Of a DNA stretch of 22,578 bases, positions 16,054 to 22,578 are shown one piece after another (positions within the stretch are counted from its first letter, which is position 1; each line of letters begins with the position of its first letter). A program made the translations under genes and the position numbers. The stretch is from contig JBIKVP010000030.1 of assembly GCA_044356745.1 (NCBI GenBank), forward strand, positions 1 through 22,578, written 5' to 3'. The notes beneath the pieces are model-generated. The model had not been told where the DNA came from and did no database searches. It was given only the letters and a program-made list of their open reading frames with translations. This DNA comes from JBIKVP01 sp044356745. Its GTDB lineage: Bacteria; Pseudomonadota; Alphaproteobacteria; Rhizobiales; Beijerinckiaceae.

Positions 16054-16060
16054 CTATAAT
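16033..16060 (+). promoter_or_regulatory. Sigma-70-like promoter of ubiK
   Basis: TTGGCT (16033-16038, 4 of 6 matches) is spaced 16 bp from a perfect TATAAT (16055-16060). The start of transcription would fall near 16067, leaving a leader of about 25 nt before the ATG at 16091. Confidence 0.6.
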
Positions 16061-16090
16061 GGAGATGCAACAGATTTTAAAAGGTGCCAC

Positions 16091-16432
16091 ATGACTGAAC
16101 CAAATCGCTTGATGGATGAAATGGCACGCTTTGTCACCGATGCGATGAGCGTCGCGCAAGGGGTACAGCGCGAAGCACAAACGCTCGCTAAATCTCAACT
16201 AGAGCGCCTCTTACTTGACATGGATCTTGTGACACGCGATGAGTTTGAAGTCGTCAAGGCCATGGCAGCCACGTTGCGTGAACAAAATGAGCGCTTGAAT
16301 GCGCGTGTTGCCGTTTTAGAACGGCGCCTATCATCAAAAATACCCGATAATGAAATATCCGATGACAATCTTACGGAAGAACAAATGGGCGATATGAGTG
16401 AGGCACAGACATCACGTCAGCAGCAGGGATAA
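16091..16432 (+). CDS. ubiK: UbiK family accessory factor (BMFP domain)
   Basis: The 113-residue protein matches the YqiC/UbiK (BMFP) family: an amphipathic N-terminal helix, the stretch KSQLERLLLDMDLVTRDEFE and then a coiled coil (LREQNERLNARVAVLERRL). UbiK helps the ubiquinone biosynthesis complex work under aerobic conditions and binds lipids. The last 30 residues are acidic and Gln-rich and look disordered. AAGGTG lies 6 nt before the ATG. It is single and divergent from lgt, and this adjacency is common in alphaproteobacteria. Confidence 0.87.
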   Translation: MTEPNRLMDEMARFVTDAMSVAQGVQREAQTLAKSQLERLLLDMDLVTRDEFEVVKAMAATLREQNERLNARVAVLERRLSSKIPDNEISDDNLTEEQMGDMSEAQTSRQQQG

Positions 16433-16815
16433 TTCTGGCTCAAAAAGATGATTCGCTCACAAAGCTCTTATGATTCTGCGTGAGTCTTCCACAACATAGT
16501 CGGGCGTTATCAACAGTTTCGCGCTGTGGACAAATACAATTGTGCATTGCGATTTGATGACGAATCTTTGAATAAGATATGTATGTTGTGGAACAAGAGC
16601 TTTGCTGGTGAGGGGTTTATCCCCAGAATTCAGTAAAGAGCTTGCAGCACCGCGTTTATTGTATCCCGTGGCGCGTATAATCGTACGGTCGTTTTCCTTG
16701 TCAGGTTCATGTGTTGATGTTGTGGTCTTTAAAAAGCCACGACGCGATTGTTGATTCTGACGCGTTCCTTTTTCTGTTTCAGAGCGCTTTGCTTTTATAC
16801 AAGACGCTCGGATAA
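16433..16815. other. 383-bp gap with DnaA-box-like words and GANTC sites
   Basis: No convincing gene. The gap contains three 9-mers at or within one base of known DnaA boxes: TTATCAACA (16507-16515), TGTGGACAA (16525-16533, complement TTGTCCACA) and TTATCCCCA (16617-16625). There is also an exact 12-bp inverted repeat TTCCACAACATA / TATGTTGTGGAA (16487-16498 and 16582-16593), plus GANTC sites (CcrM targets) clustered at about 16449-16566 and one near 16753. An open frame of 174 codons on the minus strand covers the gap and runs into ybjN; its residues look random, and it is not called. Confidence 0.35.
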
Positions 16816-17325
16816 ATGGTTCTAATGCACTATCCTGATACCCTCGTTGAACGTTCTGAGCATCCGATTGATGTACTTGAGCGGCTAGCATCCAACCGTC
16901 ACTGGTCTTTTTTAAGAGCCGAAGACAACGAACTATCCGTATCAATACAAGGACGCTGGGCAACATATCAGCTGTCATTTACATGGATTGAAGATGTTGA
17001 AGCGCTCCACGCAGCGTGTTCATTTGATTTAAAAGTGGGCGATCATCGGCGGCTGGAGATGTTGCAACTCGTCGCACAAATCAATGAACAGTTATGGGTT
17101 GGCCATTTTGATCTGGTTAGCCATGAGAATGTGGTAATGTTTCGTCACTCCCTGCTTTTAGCGGGAGGGGCAGAGCCTAATCCTGCACAATATGATGTTT
17201 TGATGAAAGTGGCTGTGGAAGCTTCTGATCGCTATTATCAGGCGTTCCAATTTGTGCTATGGGCGGGTAAATCACCCAAAGAAGCGCTTGAGGGCGCCCT
17301 TTTCGTGACCGAAGGAGAAGCCTGA
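16816..17325 (+). CDS. YbjN domain protein
   Basis: The 169-residue protein matches the YbjN family (PF10722): an early DVLERLASNRHWSFLRAEDNEL, then the ISIQGRW-like strand, MLQLVAQINEQLWVGHFDL and a final RYYQAFQFVLWAGKSPKEAL. The fold resembles type III secretion chaperones. E. coli YbjN affects motility and stress, but the alphaproteobacterial role is unknown. No signal peptide. A second ATG three codons in (16825) is possible, as the upstream GGA is weak. proC follows after 38 bp on the same strand, a conserved pair. Confidence 0.86.
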   Translation: MVLMHYPDTLVERSEHPIDVLERLASNRHWSFLRAEDNELSVSIQGRWATYQLSFTWIEDVEALHAACSFDLKVGDHRRLEMLQLVAQINEQLWVGHFDLVSHENVVMFRHSLLLAGGAEPNPAQYDVLMKVAVEASDRYYQAFQFVLWAGKSPKEALEGALFVTEGEA

Positions 17326-17363
17326 TCTTTTGATCACATGAGGCAGGTTGGAAAGGATATCAC

Positions 17364-18233
17364 ATGCCACCTGCCGCCCAAGTATCTGTCAAACCAACTT
17401 TTAAGATGCCACAGTCGCTTGCTCTTTTTGGAGCCGGCAACATGGGTGGCGCAATGCTTGAAAGTTGGCTTGAGGCAGGGCTTAATCCGCATGATGTCGT
17501 CATTCATGATCCTAATTTGCCGCGTGAAGTCGAAAGTGGATTTCACGCGCGGGGCATGAGAGTCAATATTGCCTTTGATAATACCCACCCTCTCGCAGAT
17601 GTTGTGATTCTCGCAGTAAAACCGCAGGTGTTTGATCAAATTACGCCGCATGTTGTGCGTGTCATGCATGAGAATTCACTCGTTGTGTCCATTATGGCGG
17701 GTATAGAGCTTGAAACAATCAAATTTCGTCTGCCCGGCTCACGGGCAATTGTTAGAGCCATGCCGAATTTACCAGCTGCTATTCGACGCAGTATGACAGT
17801 TGCAATTGGCAATCGTCTTATGAAAACCGCTCAGAAAGAAATCGTTGAAGGTTTGCTCAAAGCCTGTGGCAAAGTGGAATGGCTCAAAGATGAAAATTTG
17901 ATGGACGCCGTCACAGCTGTATCAGGCTCTGGCCCTGCTTACATTTTTTACCTCACAGAATGCCTCACGCTCGCAGCCATTGATGCTGGTCTGCCCTCTC
18001 AGCTTGCCGAGCGCTTAGCACGTGAAACAGTGTCAGGGGCTGGAGAGCTGTTACGTCGTTCGGATATATCTGCGGCACGCCTGCGCCGTAGTGTGACATC
18101 GCCCGGAGGGACAACAGCCGCGGCTTTAGAGCAAATGGTGGGGGAAACAGGTCTGCTTCACATGATGGTCAAAGCAGTCAAGGCTGCCAAAGAGCGTGCG
18201 CAAGACCTTTCTGATGAAGTCTCTAAAATCTAA
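17364..18233 (+). CDS. proC: Pyrroline-5-carboxylate reductase
   Basis: ProC reduces 1-pyrroline-5-carboxylate to L-proline with NAD(P)H, the last step of proline synthesis. Visible motifs: the dinucleotide site FGAGNMGGAM (22-31), VILAVKPQ, VRAMPNLPA, AVSGSGPAY and the C-terminal signature TSPGGTTAAAL. AAAGGA sits upstream of ATG 17364. This start gives 289 residues, somewhat longer than the usual 265-275; Met15 (MPQS) would give a typical length but has no ribosome binding site. It is probably cotranscribed with ybjN. Confidence 0.94.
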   Translation: MPPAAQVSVKPTFKMPQSLALFGAGNMGGAMLESWLEAGLNPHDVVIHDPNLPREVESGFHARGMRVNIAFDNTHPLADVVILAVKPQVFDQITPHVVRVMHENSLVVSIMAGIELETIKFRLPGSRAIVRAMPNLPAAIRRSMTVAIGNRLMKTAQKEIVEGLLKACGKVEWLKDENLMDAVTAVSGSGPAYIFYLTECLTLAAIDAGLPSQLAERLARETVSGAGELLRRSDISAARLRRSVTSPGGTTAAALEQMVGETGLLHMMVKAVKAAKERAQDLSDEVSKI

Positions 18234-18317
18234 AAGGTTAAAAAACGCGTTTTACGCATTGTTGCTGCGTATAACTCTGCACAATCATGGATATTTCGTT
18301 GAAAAAAGCGTCAGAAT

Positions 18318-18336
18318 CACGCAGTCCTAACGCGTG
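18318..18336 (+). terminator. Possible weak terminator after proC
   Basis: A 5-bp stem CACGC / GCGTG with a 9-nt loop is followed by ATAATTTTT. The stem is short, and the hairpin lies 85 bp after the proC stop and only 24 bp before the next gene. It could be a leader structure of that gene instead. Confidence 0.3.
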
Positions 18337-18359
18337 ATAATTTTTGAGAGACATTCAAC

Positions 18360-18716
18360 GTGACATCATCCCTCCGCACCCTTATTTTCGCTACATGTTT
18401 TGCTTTAACCCCCGTGATTGCACTTGCCGGCGCATCGCAAGACGGTCTTCCACCCTCTGATCCTTCAGCGGCCAATCTCACCCCTTACGAAATTTCTTTA
18501 CGTGCCTTTGATGCATGTCTTGTCACGCAATCACGTTTACTTGAGAAAACCCGCGAGGCTGTTCATACGCCATGTAGTTGCTATGCCAAAGGCACGGTCA
18601 ATGCGATGAATAATGAGGAACTTGATGCATTTCGCGCAACTGGATATTTCAATGACAGTGCGCGTGAAAAAGCGCTCACCTTTATTGACAAGTGCAAGCT
18701 AAAACGTCCCATTTAA
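18360..18716 (+). CDS. Small secreted protein with four Cys, unknown function
   Basis: I do not recognise the family. The 118-residue product starts at GTG and has a clear signal peptide (MTSSLRTLIF, hydrophobic core, likely cut after ALA at residue 23). The mature part has four Cys residues at 53, 72, 74 and 112, including a PCSCY motif. An even number suggests two disulfides in the periplasm, or metal binding by the CxC. An N-terminal Pro/Ser-rich linker precedes two predicted helices. The next gene also encodes an exported protein, 111 bp away on the same strand. Conservation cannot be judged here. Confidence 0.72.
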   Translation: MTSSLRTLIFATCFALTPVIALAGASQDGLPPSDPSAANLTPYEISLRAFDACLVTQSRLLEKTREAVHTPCSCYAKGTVNAMNNEELDAFRATGYFNDSAREKALTFIDKCKLKRPI

Positions 18717-18827
18717 AGTGCATTTGTGTTTGCAATCTTGATATGAACATTTTTGTTTATGATGATGAAACGAAAAATTGCATAGTGCGTGAAGATCATT
18801 TGCACTGTGCTATTAAAGGATGAGGCC

Positions 18828-19520
18828 GTGCGAATAAGTAATCATGAGCTTGGCCGTCCATTGAAGTGGCGAGGCAAAGTGCAGCAAAGCAAAACAACGC
18901 GAGACATCACGCTTGGTATGTTTTGGCAAATATCACGTGCAAGCGTGTTTGTTGCTTGTTTGTTTACAACCCCTGCACTCGCAGATCGTATTCGTAATCC
19001 AACAGCCGTTTTCTCAGGCCTTGATAAAATTACTGGGCGTATCATTTCATTTGAAGTTGCCATCAATGAAACTGTGCAGTTTGGGGCACTTCAACTAACA
19101 CCCAAAGTATGCTGGTCACGTCCCCCAACGGAAGCACCACAAACAACGACATTTCTCGAAGTGGATGAAGTCACTTTGACAAATGAATATCGGCGCATTT
19201 TTACCGGTTGGATGTTTGCATCAAGTCCGGGACTTCATGGTGTCGAGCATCCAATTTATGATGTCTGGCTTACAGATTGTAAAGGTGGCACGGAAATTGT
19301 TGCTGAACCAAAAGAACCCGCTAATCCACTTTTTGAGCCACCCTCTGAAAAATCTGATCGTAAACGTGATGGGCAACAAGGCGCTGGTGAGGGTGCACGT
19401 GATGGATTGCCTTTGCGTCAAGGTGTATCCCCTCAAAGCGCTCCAACAGCCTCTCAACCATCGCGGCGCTTTTTTCCGAATAATTCAACTCCAGCAGATC
19501 CTGCGGGCGGCAACCGCTAA
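18828..19520 (+). CDS. DUF2155 domain protein, exported
   Basis: Residues 62-152 match DUF2155: GLDKITGRIISFEVAI, FGALQLTPKVCWSRPP, RIFTGWMFASSPGLHGVEHPIYDVWLTDC. Two Cys (95 and 151) likely form a disulfide. An N-terminal basic stretch of about 35 residues precedes a hydrophobic segment ending FTTPALA at about 52, so it is either a long signal peptide or an anchor. The C-terminal 80 residues are Pro/Ser/Gly-rich and disordered. I chose GTG 18828 because AAGGA lies 7 nt upstream; an earlier GTG (18789) lacks one. Function unknown; the family is mostly alphaproteobacterial. It converges with the NlpD-like gene with 36 bp between stops and no obvious terminator. Confidence 0.8.
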   Translation: MRISNHELGRPLKWRGKVQQSKTTRDITLGMFWQISRASVFVACLFTTPALADRIRNPTAVFSGLDKITGRIISFEVAINETVQFGALQLTPKVCWSRPPTEAPQTTTFLEVDEVTLTNEYRRIFTGWMFASSPGLHGVEHPIYDVWLTDCKGGTEIVAEPKEPANPLFEPPSEKSDRKRDGQQGAGEGARDGLPLRQGVSPQSAPTASQPSRRFFPNNSTPADPAGGNR

Positions 19521-19556
19521 GCTGTCAATACACTGAGTTGGCTTTAAAAGCACATC

Positions 19557-20930
19557 TTACATTCCTGAAAGATGTTGTAAGGGATCAACAGGCGTTGCGC
19601 CTTTGCGTAATTCAAAGTGGAGTTGTGGTGATGACACGTTGCCTGTTTGACCTGATTTAGCAATGAGTTGTCCTCGCTTAACTTTCTCACCACGCTTCAC
19701 AAGAAGCTCACCATTGTTCGCATAAGCTGATACAAAGCCATTATCATGTCTTACAAGAATAAGATTGCCATAGCCTTTAAGCTCGCTACCAGAATAAGCC
19801 ACAACACCACCCTCAGCTGCCTTCACAGGCGTGCCTTCTGGAAGTGCAATGCTGATGCCTTCATTGCCGCCTTTACCTGTAAATCCTGAAATGACACGAC
19901 CGCGCGCAGGCCAACGAAAGTCGTGACTTTCTTTGGCAATACTTGCTGTTGTTTCTGGATCAGAGACTTTCTCAGTAGCTTTTGCCGTTTGCGCTTTATC
20001 AGCCTGTTGTTTTGCTTCAGGTGCAGCTTGAGCCGCTTTTTTTTGTGCTTGTTGTTCTGCAAGTTTTGTTTTTGCAACTTGTTCAGCCGCTTTTTTCTCA
20101 GCTAAAAGCTTGTCTTTAGCAGCTTTTTCCAGAGCAAGTTTCTCTTTAGCCAGTTTTTCCTGTGCCAGTTTGTCTTGAGCAGGCTTTTGATCCACTTTTG
20201 GTGTCACGATATTAGACACTTGATTGCGTGTTGATTGAGCTGCGGCTTGACGCTCGCGCGCACCTTGCTCTTGTGCAAGTTTAGCAGCAGCCTTTTCAGC
20301 ACTGATACGTTCACGCGTCGCCTGTTCAAGTGCTTTTTTCTGTGCTGCTGTTTGAAGAGGCGTTACTGGCGCAGGTGTGGCAACCGTTTTAGTACCGCTA
20401 GTGTTATGAAGAGGTATGATGATTTGCTGACCAGGCTTTGCCTGATTGATACTGGTGAGGCCATTCGCACTCATGAGACTTGCAACAGGTACGCCATAGC
20501 GATTGGATAACGTTGACAGTGTTTCGCCCTGCCCCAGTGTAACCGGTACACCATCGGTTGCATTCCATCCCGATGCACCCGCTTTACCCATTGACGCGCT
20601 TTTTAAAGGTGTTGCAGGTAAATGTGATGCCCCCGATGGGGCTGAAATAACCTGCGGTGCACTTAAAGGAGTAGCTTGAGGCGCACTCAAAGGCTGGCTT
20701 TGTACTGACGCATATCCCCCTTGCGAAGATTGGGGCGCAATAACATCGTTTTGTGTGCTTGCCTGAGGCACTGAACCTGTTGTGCCGCCAAATGGATTCG
20801 AGAACGGACTTGGCGTCACTGAACCCGTAAAGCGTGATGAATCTGTGCTACATGCAGCACTTAAAGCCGCAAGACACCCAACCCCGACAAATCTGACAAC
20901 GCTATGGAGGAGAGGACGACGAACCGACAT
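19557..20930 (-). CDS. NlpD-like lipoprotein: LysM plus degenerate M23 (LytM) domain
   Basis: The 457-residue protein begins with a lipoprotein signal ending in the lipobox LSAAC (lipidated Cys27). It then has a Pro/Ser/Gln linker, a LysM domain (about 129-173, cell-wall binding), a Lys/Ala/Glu coiled coil (about 185-330) and a LytM/M23 domain (338-457). The active-site residues of M23 enzymes are largely lost: HxxxD reads NEGIS, YAH reads YAN and HLHFE reads QLHFE, leaving one of the usual His. E. coli NlpD is similarly degenerate and activates the amidase AmiC at the septum, so an activator role is inferred. ATG 20930 starts directly before the signal; a GTG four codons earlier is possible. 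No partner amidase is in the window. Confidence 0.88.
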   Translation of the reverse strand: MSVRRPLLHSVVRFVGVGCLAALSAACSTDSSRFTGSVTPSPFSNPFGGTTGSVPQASTQNDVIAPQSSQGGYASVQSQPLSAPQATPLSAPQVISAPSGASHLPATPLKSASMGKAGASGWNATDGVPVTLGQGETLSTLSNRYGVPVASLMSANGLTSINQAKPGQQIIIPLHNTSGTKTVATPAPVTPLQTAAQKKALEQATRERISAEKAAAKLAQEQGARERQAAAQSTRNQVSNIVTPKVDQKPAQDKLAQEKLAKEKLALEKAAKDKLLAEKKAAEQVAKTKLAEQQAQKKAAQAAPEAKQQADKAQTAKATEKVSDPETTASIAKESHDFRWPARGRVISGFTGKGGNEGISIALPEGTPVKAAEGGVVAYSGSELKGYGNLILVRHDNGFVSAYANNGELLVKRGEKVKRGQLIAKSGQTGNVSSPQLHFELRKGATPVDPLQHLSGM

Positions 20931-20942
20931 GACAATACCCAC

Positions 20943-21176
20943 TACTTCTCGTTTGTGCGGCGCAACAACCGATACACAACACTTTGTTTTTGAATAGTCT
21001 CATTAAAACCTTATTGAGGTTAAGCAACGGTTTCTAAATGACGTTAAAAATCATTTTTTTAAATTTTTTGTCAGAAATTTTTGACGCTATTTGTGTTTGC
21101 GCATCATAGTGCAATCTAAGTGCGTCTTAAAAAATTTATTTAAATTTCAAGGGTATTAAGCACAAGAGCGTATAAA
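20943..21176. other. AT-rich divergent promoter region between the NlpD-like and lipase genes
   Basis: The stretch contains an inverted repeat AACCT / AGGTT near 21006-21020, on the NlpD-like gene's side, and long A/T runs at 21050-21080 and 21127-21146. No gene was seen. A clear -10 for the NlpD-like gene was not found. Confidence 0.4.
21081..21110 (+). promoter_or_regulatory. Possible promoter for the patatin-family gene
   Basis: TTGACG (21081-21086, 5 of 6 matches) is followed after 18 bp by CATAGT (21105-21110, 4 of 6). Transcription would start near 21117 and give a leader of about 200 nt. Motif evidence only. Confidence 0.35.
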
Positions 21177-21311
21177 ATGGTTTCACATCAAAGCAAAACA
21201 CGCAAACCGCTAGAAATATCACCCAAGTTGTGGGACAATCTTAACACGTGCTTTGGATTTTTAAAGACTTTGCTTACGCGCTTGGGATCCGTTCACTGTA
21301 ATGATAGGTAA
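21177..21311 (+). CDS. Possible 44-codon leader peptide or small protein
   Basis: An ATG opens a frame of 44 codons beginning MVSHQSKTRKPLEISPKLW and ending CNDR, 12 bp before the lipase start. It is basic and moderately amphipathic, with no signal peptide. The upstream site (AAGAGCG) is weak. A frame of this length can occur by chance. It is listed because it fills the leader of the downstream gene in the right orientation. Confidence 0.22.
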   Translation: MVSHQSKTRKPLEISPKLWDNLNTCFGFLKTLLTRLGSVHCNDR

Positions 21312-21323
21312 CTGTGATCACAT

Positions 21324-22268
21324 ATGACAGTCATGACAAAACCGCCTCCTATTCCGCCTTTTAAACGCCGTTTGCGCTTTGGATTGGCATTGGGCGGAGG
21401 CGCGGCGCGGGGCTGGGCACATATTGGTGCACTCAAAGCACTTGTTGAAGCTGATCTTGCACCTGATCTCATCGCGGGCACATCCATTGGTGCTTTGGTG
21501 GGGGGGTGCTTTGCCGCAGGAAAGCTTGCTGAACTTGAAGCGTTTGCCCTTTCCCTGACAAAACGGCGCGTCCTTGGCTTGCTTGATGTCTCGCTTGCAG
21601 GATCAGGTTTAATTTCTGGAGATCGCCTTAAAAAACTGCTGGATGATCATCTTACGGCAACAACATTTGAAAAATTACCCATGCGCTTTACGGCTATTGC
21701 CACAGAATATGGCACAGGTCATGAGGTATGGCTCACAAAGGGTGATTTAATTGAAGCAATGCGCGCTTCTTACGCCCTTCCAGGCGTATTCACGCCCGTG
21801 CAGGTTGGTGAGCGCTGGCTAATGGACGGTGCGCTTGTTAATCCGATTCCAATTACGGCTGCGCGTGCGATGGGTGCAGATATTGTTGCGTGTGTTGCAC
21901 TCAATATGGATGTTAAAAGCCGTGGTGTAACGATTCAAGCTTATGTACCGCATGAAACCGCCGTCAATGCAGCGGCAGCTCTTGTTCATGGTGGGCCTAT
22001 TCGCGGTGCATTGAGTTTGTGGCGTGGCTTGATCGGGCAACAACATGGCGCACCCGGACTTGCTGCGGTGATGATTGATGCATTTAACATTACGCAAGAT
22101 CGCATCTCCCGCTCACGTCTTGCCGGGGACCCCCCCGATGTCATGGTCTCTCCACGCCTCAGTCAGATTGGCTTATTTGAGTTTCACCGCGCAAAAGAAG
22201 CTATTCAACTAGGCTATGAAGCCATGCAACGTGTAACCGCTGATCTGAAAACGCTTGTCAGCGCCTGA
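21324..22268 (+). CDS. Patatin-like phospholipase, RssA type
   Basis: The 314-residue protein has the patatin catalytic layout: the oxyanion loop GGGAARGWAHIG (24-35), nucleophile elbow GTSIGA with Ser54, and DGALVNPIP with the dyad Asp168. The size and motifs resemble E. coli RssA and related bacterial esterases; the natural lipid substrate is unknown. No signal peptide or membrane segment is visible, so it is probably cytoplasmic or peripheral. ATG 21324 is followed by a second ATG three codons later, and the ribosome binding site is weak (AGGTAA, 12 nt away). The gene stands alone and is followed by a terminator. Confidence 0.88.
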   Translation: MTVMTKPPPIPPFKRRLRFGLALGGGAARGWAHIGALKALVEADLAPDLIAGTSIGALVGGCFAAGKLAELEAFALSLTKRRVLGLLDVSLAGSGLISGDRLKKLLDDHLTATTFEKLPMRFTAIATEYGTGHEVWLTKGDLIEAMRASYALPGVFTPVQVGERWLMDGALVNPIPITAARAMGADIVACVALNMDVKSRGVTIQAYVPHETAVNAAAALVHGGPIRGALSLWRGLIGQQHGAPGLAAVMIDAFNITQDRISRSRLAGDPPDVMVSPRLSQIGLFEFHRAKEAIQLGYEAMQRVTADLKTLVSA

Positions 22269-22285
22269 AGCGTGTACGGAAAGAT

Positions 22286-22325
22286 AAAAAAACCGCACTC
22301 TTTCAAGTGCGGCTCTAAGTTTTTG
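22286..22325 (+). terminator. Terminator after the patatin-family gene, likely bidirectional
   Basis: A perfect 7-bp stem CCGCACT / AGTGCGG (22293-22312) with a 6-nt loop is flanked by seven A residues before and, after CTCTAAG, by TTTTT. On the plus strand the T-run is slightly displaced from the stem. On the minus strand it is adjacent, so the hairpin would also stop leftward transcription. Confidence 0.65.
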
Positions 22326-22454
22326 GAGGAGAAAAAACATAGCCAAATCAATCAGAATGATGACATAAGCTATGGGGTCATGGCGCGATAAGGCTCTTGA
22401 ACTCACCGCGCCAATAGCGTGAAGAATCTCAAACACTCATTCGTTTAAGTCTTT
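22326..22454. other. Gap between lipase terminator and IS, no gene seen
   Basis: A 7-bp inverted repeat TGGCGCG / CGCGCCA (22381-22387 and 22407-22413) with a 19-nt loop is the only structure seen. No ribosome binding site with a plausible frame is present. Confidence 0.35.
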
Positions 22455-22578
22455 ATATACCCCTCGTGAGTGAAGAGTTGGCGTTATCTTTTTATTAAGG
22501 TTGTTTTGATTCCAATTTGGTATGGGTACGCTTTTAGAACCAGACCAACGTCAGGAGCTTTTGAAACGCCACCGCACC
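22455..22578 (+). mobile_element. IS630-type insertion sequence, 5' end only (left terminal repeat)
   Basis: The 27-nt terminal repeat (22455-22481) begins ATATACCCCTCGTGAG and ends GAAGAGTTGG. It is the inverted partner of the repeat at 99-125. It is followed, 40 bp on, by the start of a transposase in the plus direction, the correct order for the left end of an element. The flanking TATA is consistent with a duplicated TA target. Confidence 0.72.
22522..22578 (+). CDS. IS630-family transposase, first 19 codons (partial)
   Basis: ATG 22522 opens a frame that runs off the window edge; the residues read MGTLLEPDQRQELLKRHRT. Many IS630 transposases begin with a similar L(T/E)P(D/E)QRQEL stretch leading into a helix-turn-helix. 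An in-frame stop lies just upstream, so this ATG is the first available start. The fragment is too short for the family call to stand without the terminal repeats. Confidence 0.6.
   Translation, partial: MGTLLEPDQRQELLKRHRT

Noticed and set aside
16433..16815. Chromosomal replication origin
   Set aside because: The boxes are imperfect, no AT-rich unwinding tract is evident and no usual origin-flanking genes are present; kept only as a weak finding.
16457..16978. Minus-strand open frame of 173 residues covering the ubiK-ybjN gap
   Set aside because: It overlaps the first 160 bases of ybjN, has no family resemblance and no clear ribosome binding site, and its composition looks random.
19967..20395. 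Repetitive DNA in the NlpD-like gene as a tandem repeat array
   Set aside because: The Lys/Ala/Glu pattern is a degenerate coiled-coil coding stretch, not an exact DNA repeat.
1..22578. CRISPR array, tRNA or rRNA genes
   Set aside because: No regularly spaced direct repeats and no cloverleaf or rRNA signatures were seen on either strand.

Overview
The window is a stretch of alphaproteobacterial chromosome with a GC content that looks to be in the mid-40s (judged by eye, not computed). The assignment rests on gene content and order: an RcdA/DUF1465 protein, a clpS-clpA pair, an lgt-methyltransferase-pgeF operon divergent from a UbiK/BMFP gene, a ybjN-proC pair, DUF1289 and DUF2155 proteins. 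This set is typical of Rhizobiales-like and related alphaproteobacteria, but I cannot name a genus. No tRNA, rRNA or CRISPR array was seen.

Edges. Both ends lie inside copies of an IS630-type insertion sequence in the same orientation. The left edge holds the last 37 codons of a transposase and one terminal repeat. The right edge holds the other terminal repeat and the first 19 codons of a transposase. The 22.3 kb between them is therefore bracketed by direct IS copies, or the assembly broke at a repeated IS.

Left arm (about 140-4470). A 921-codon minus-strand gene of unknown function sits next to the IS, with its own promoter, a hairpin-rich leader and a terminator. It is the main accessory gene. 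Next comes rcdA (CtrA-degradation adaptor), also on the minus strand. The 570-bp gap before rpiA contains a terminator not attached to any gene, a possible small RNA and a perfectly phased tandem 13-mer.

Middle (4472-13041). On the plus strand lie rpiA, a secreted DUF2059 protein, an O-antigen-ligase-like membrane protein, dusA and a TauE/SafE permease, the last three overlapping. A small DUF1289 gene converges on the permease gene. clpS and clpA follow (N-degron adaptor and AAA+ unfoldase), then a WaaE-like family 2 glycosyltransferase.

Right half (13017-22268). Minus-strand lgt, a MidA/NDUFAF7-type methyltransferase and pgeF form an operon. ubiK is divergent from lgt, with a shared inverted motif in the promoters. 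ybjN and proC follow a 380-bp gap with DnaA-box-like words. Two exported small proteins (one Cys-rich, one DUF2155) come next, then a minus-strand NlpD-like lipoprotein whose peptidase site is degenerate, and a divergent patatin-family lipase.

Functional themes are regulated proteolysis (RcdA, ClpS, ClpA), envelope building (Lgt, the O-antigen-ligase-like protein, the glycosyltransferase, the NlpD-like protein) and housekeeping metabolism. The best candidates for something undescribed are the 921-aa protein with its leader and the rcdA-rpiA gap. No clear new defence or mobile system is visible.
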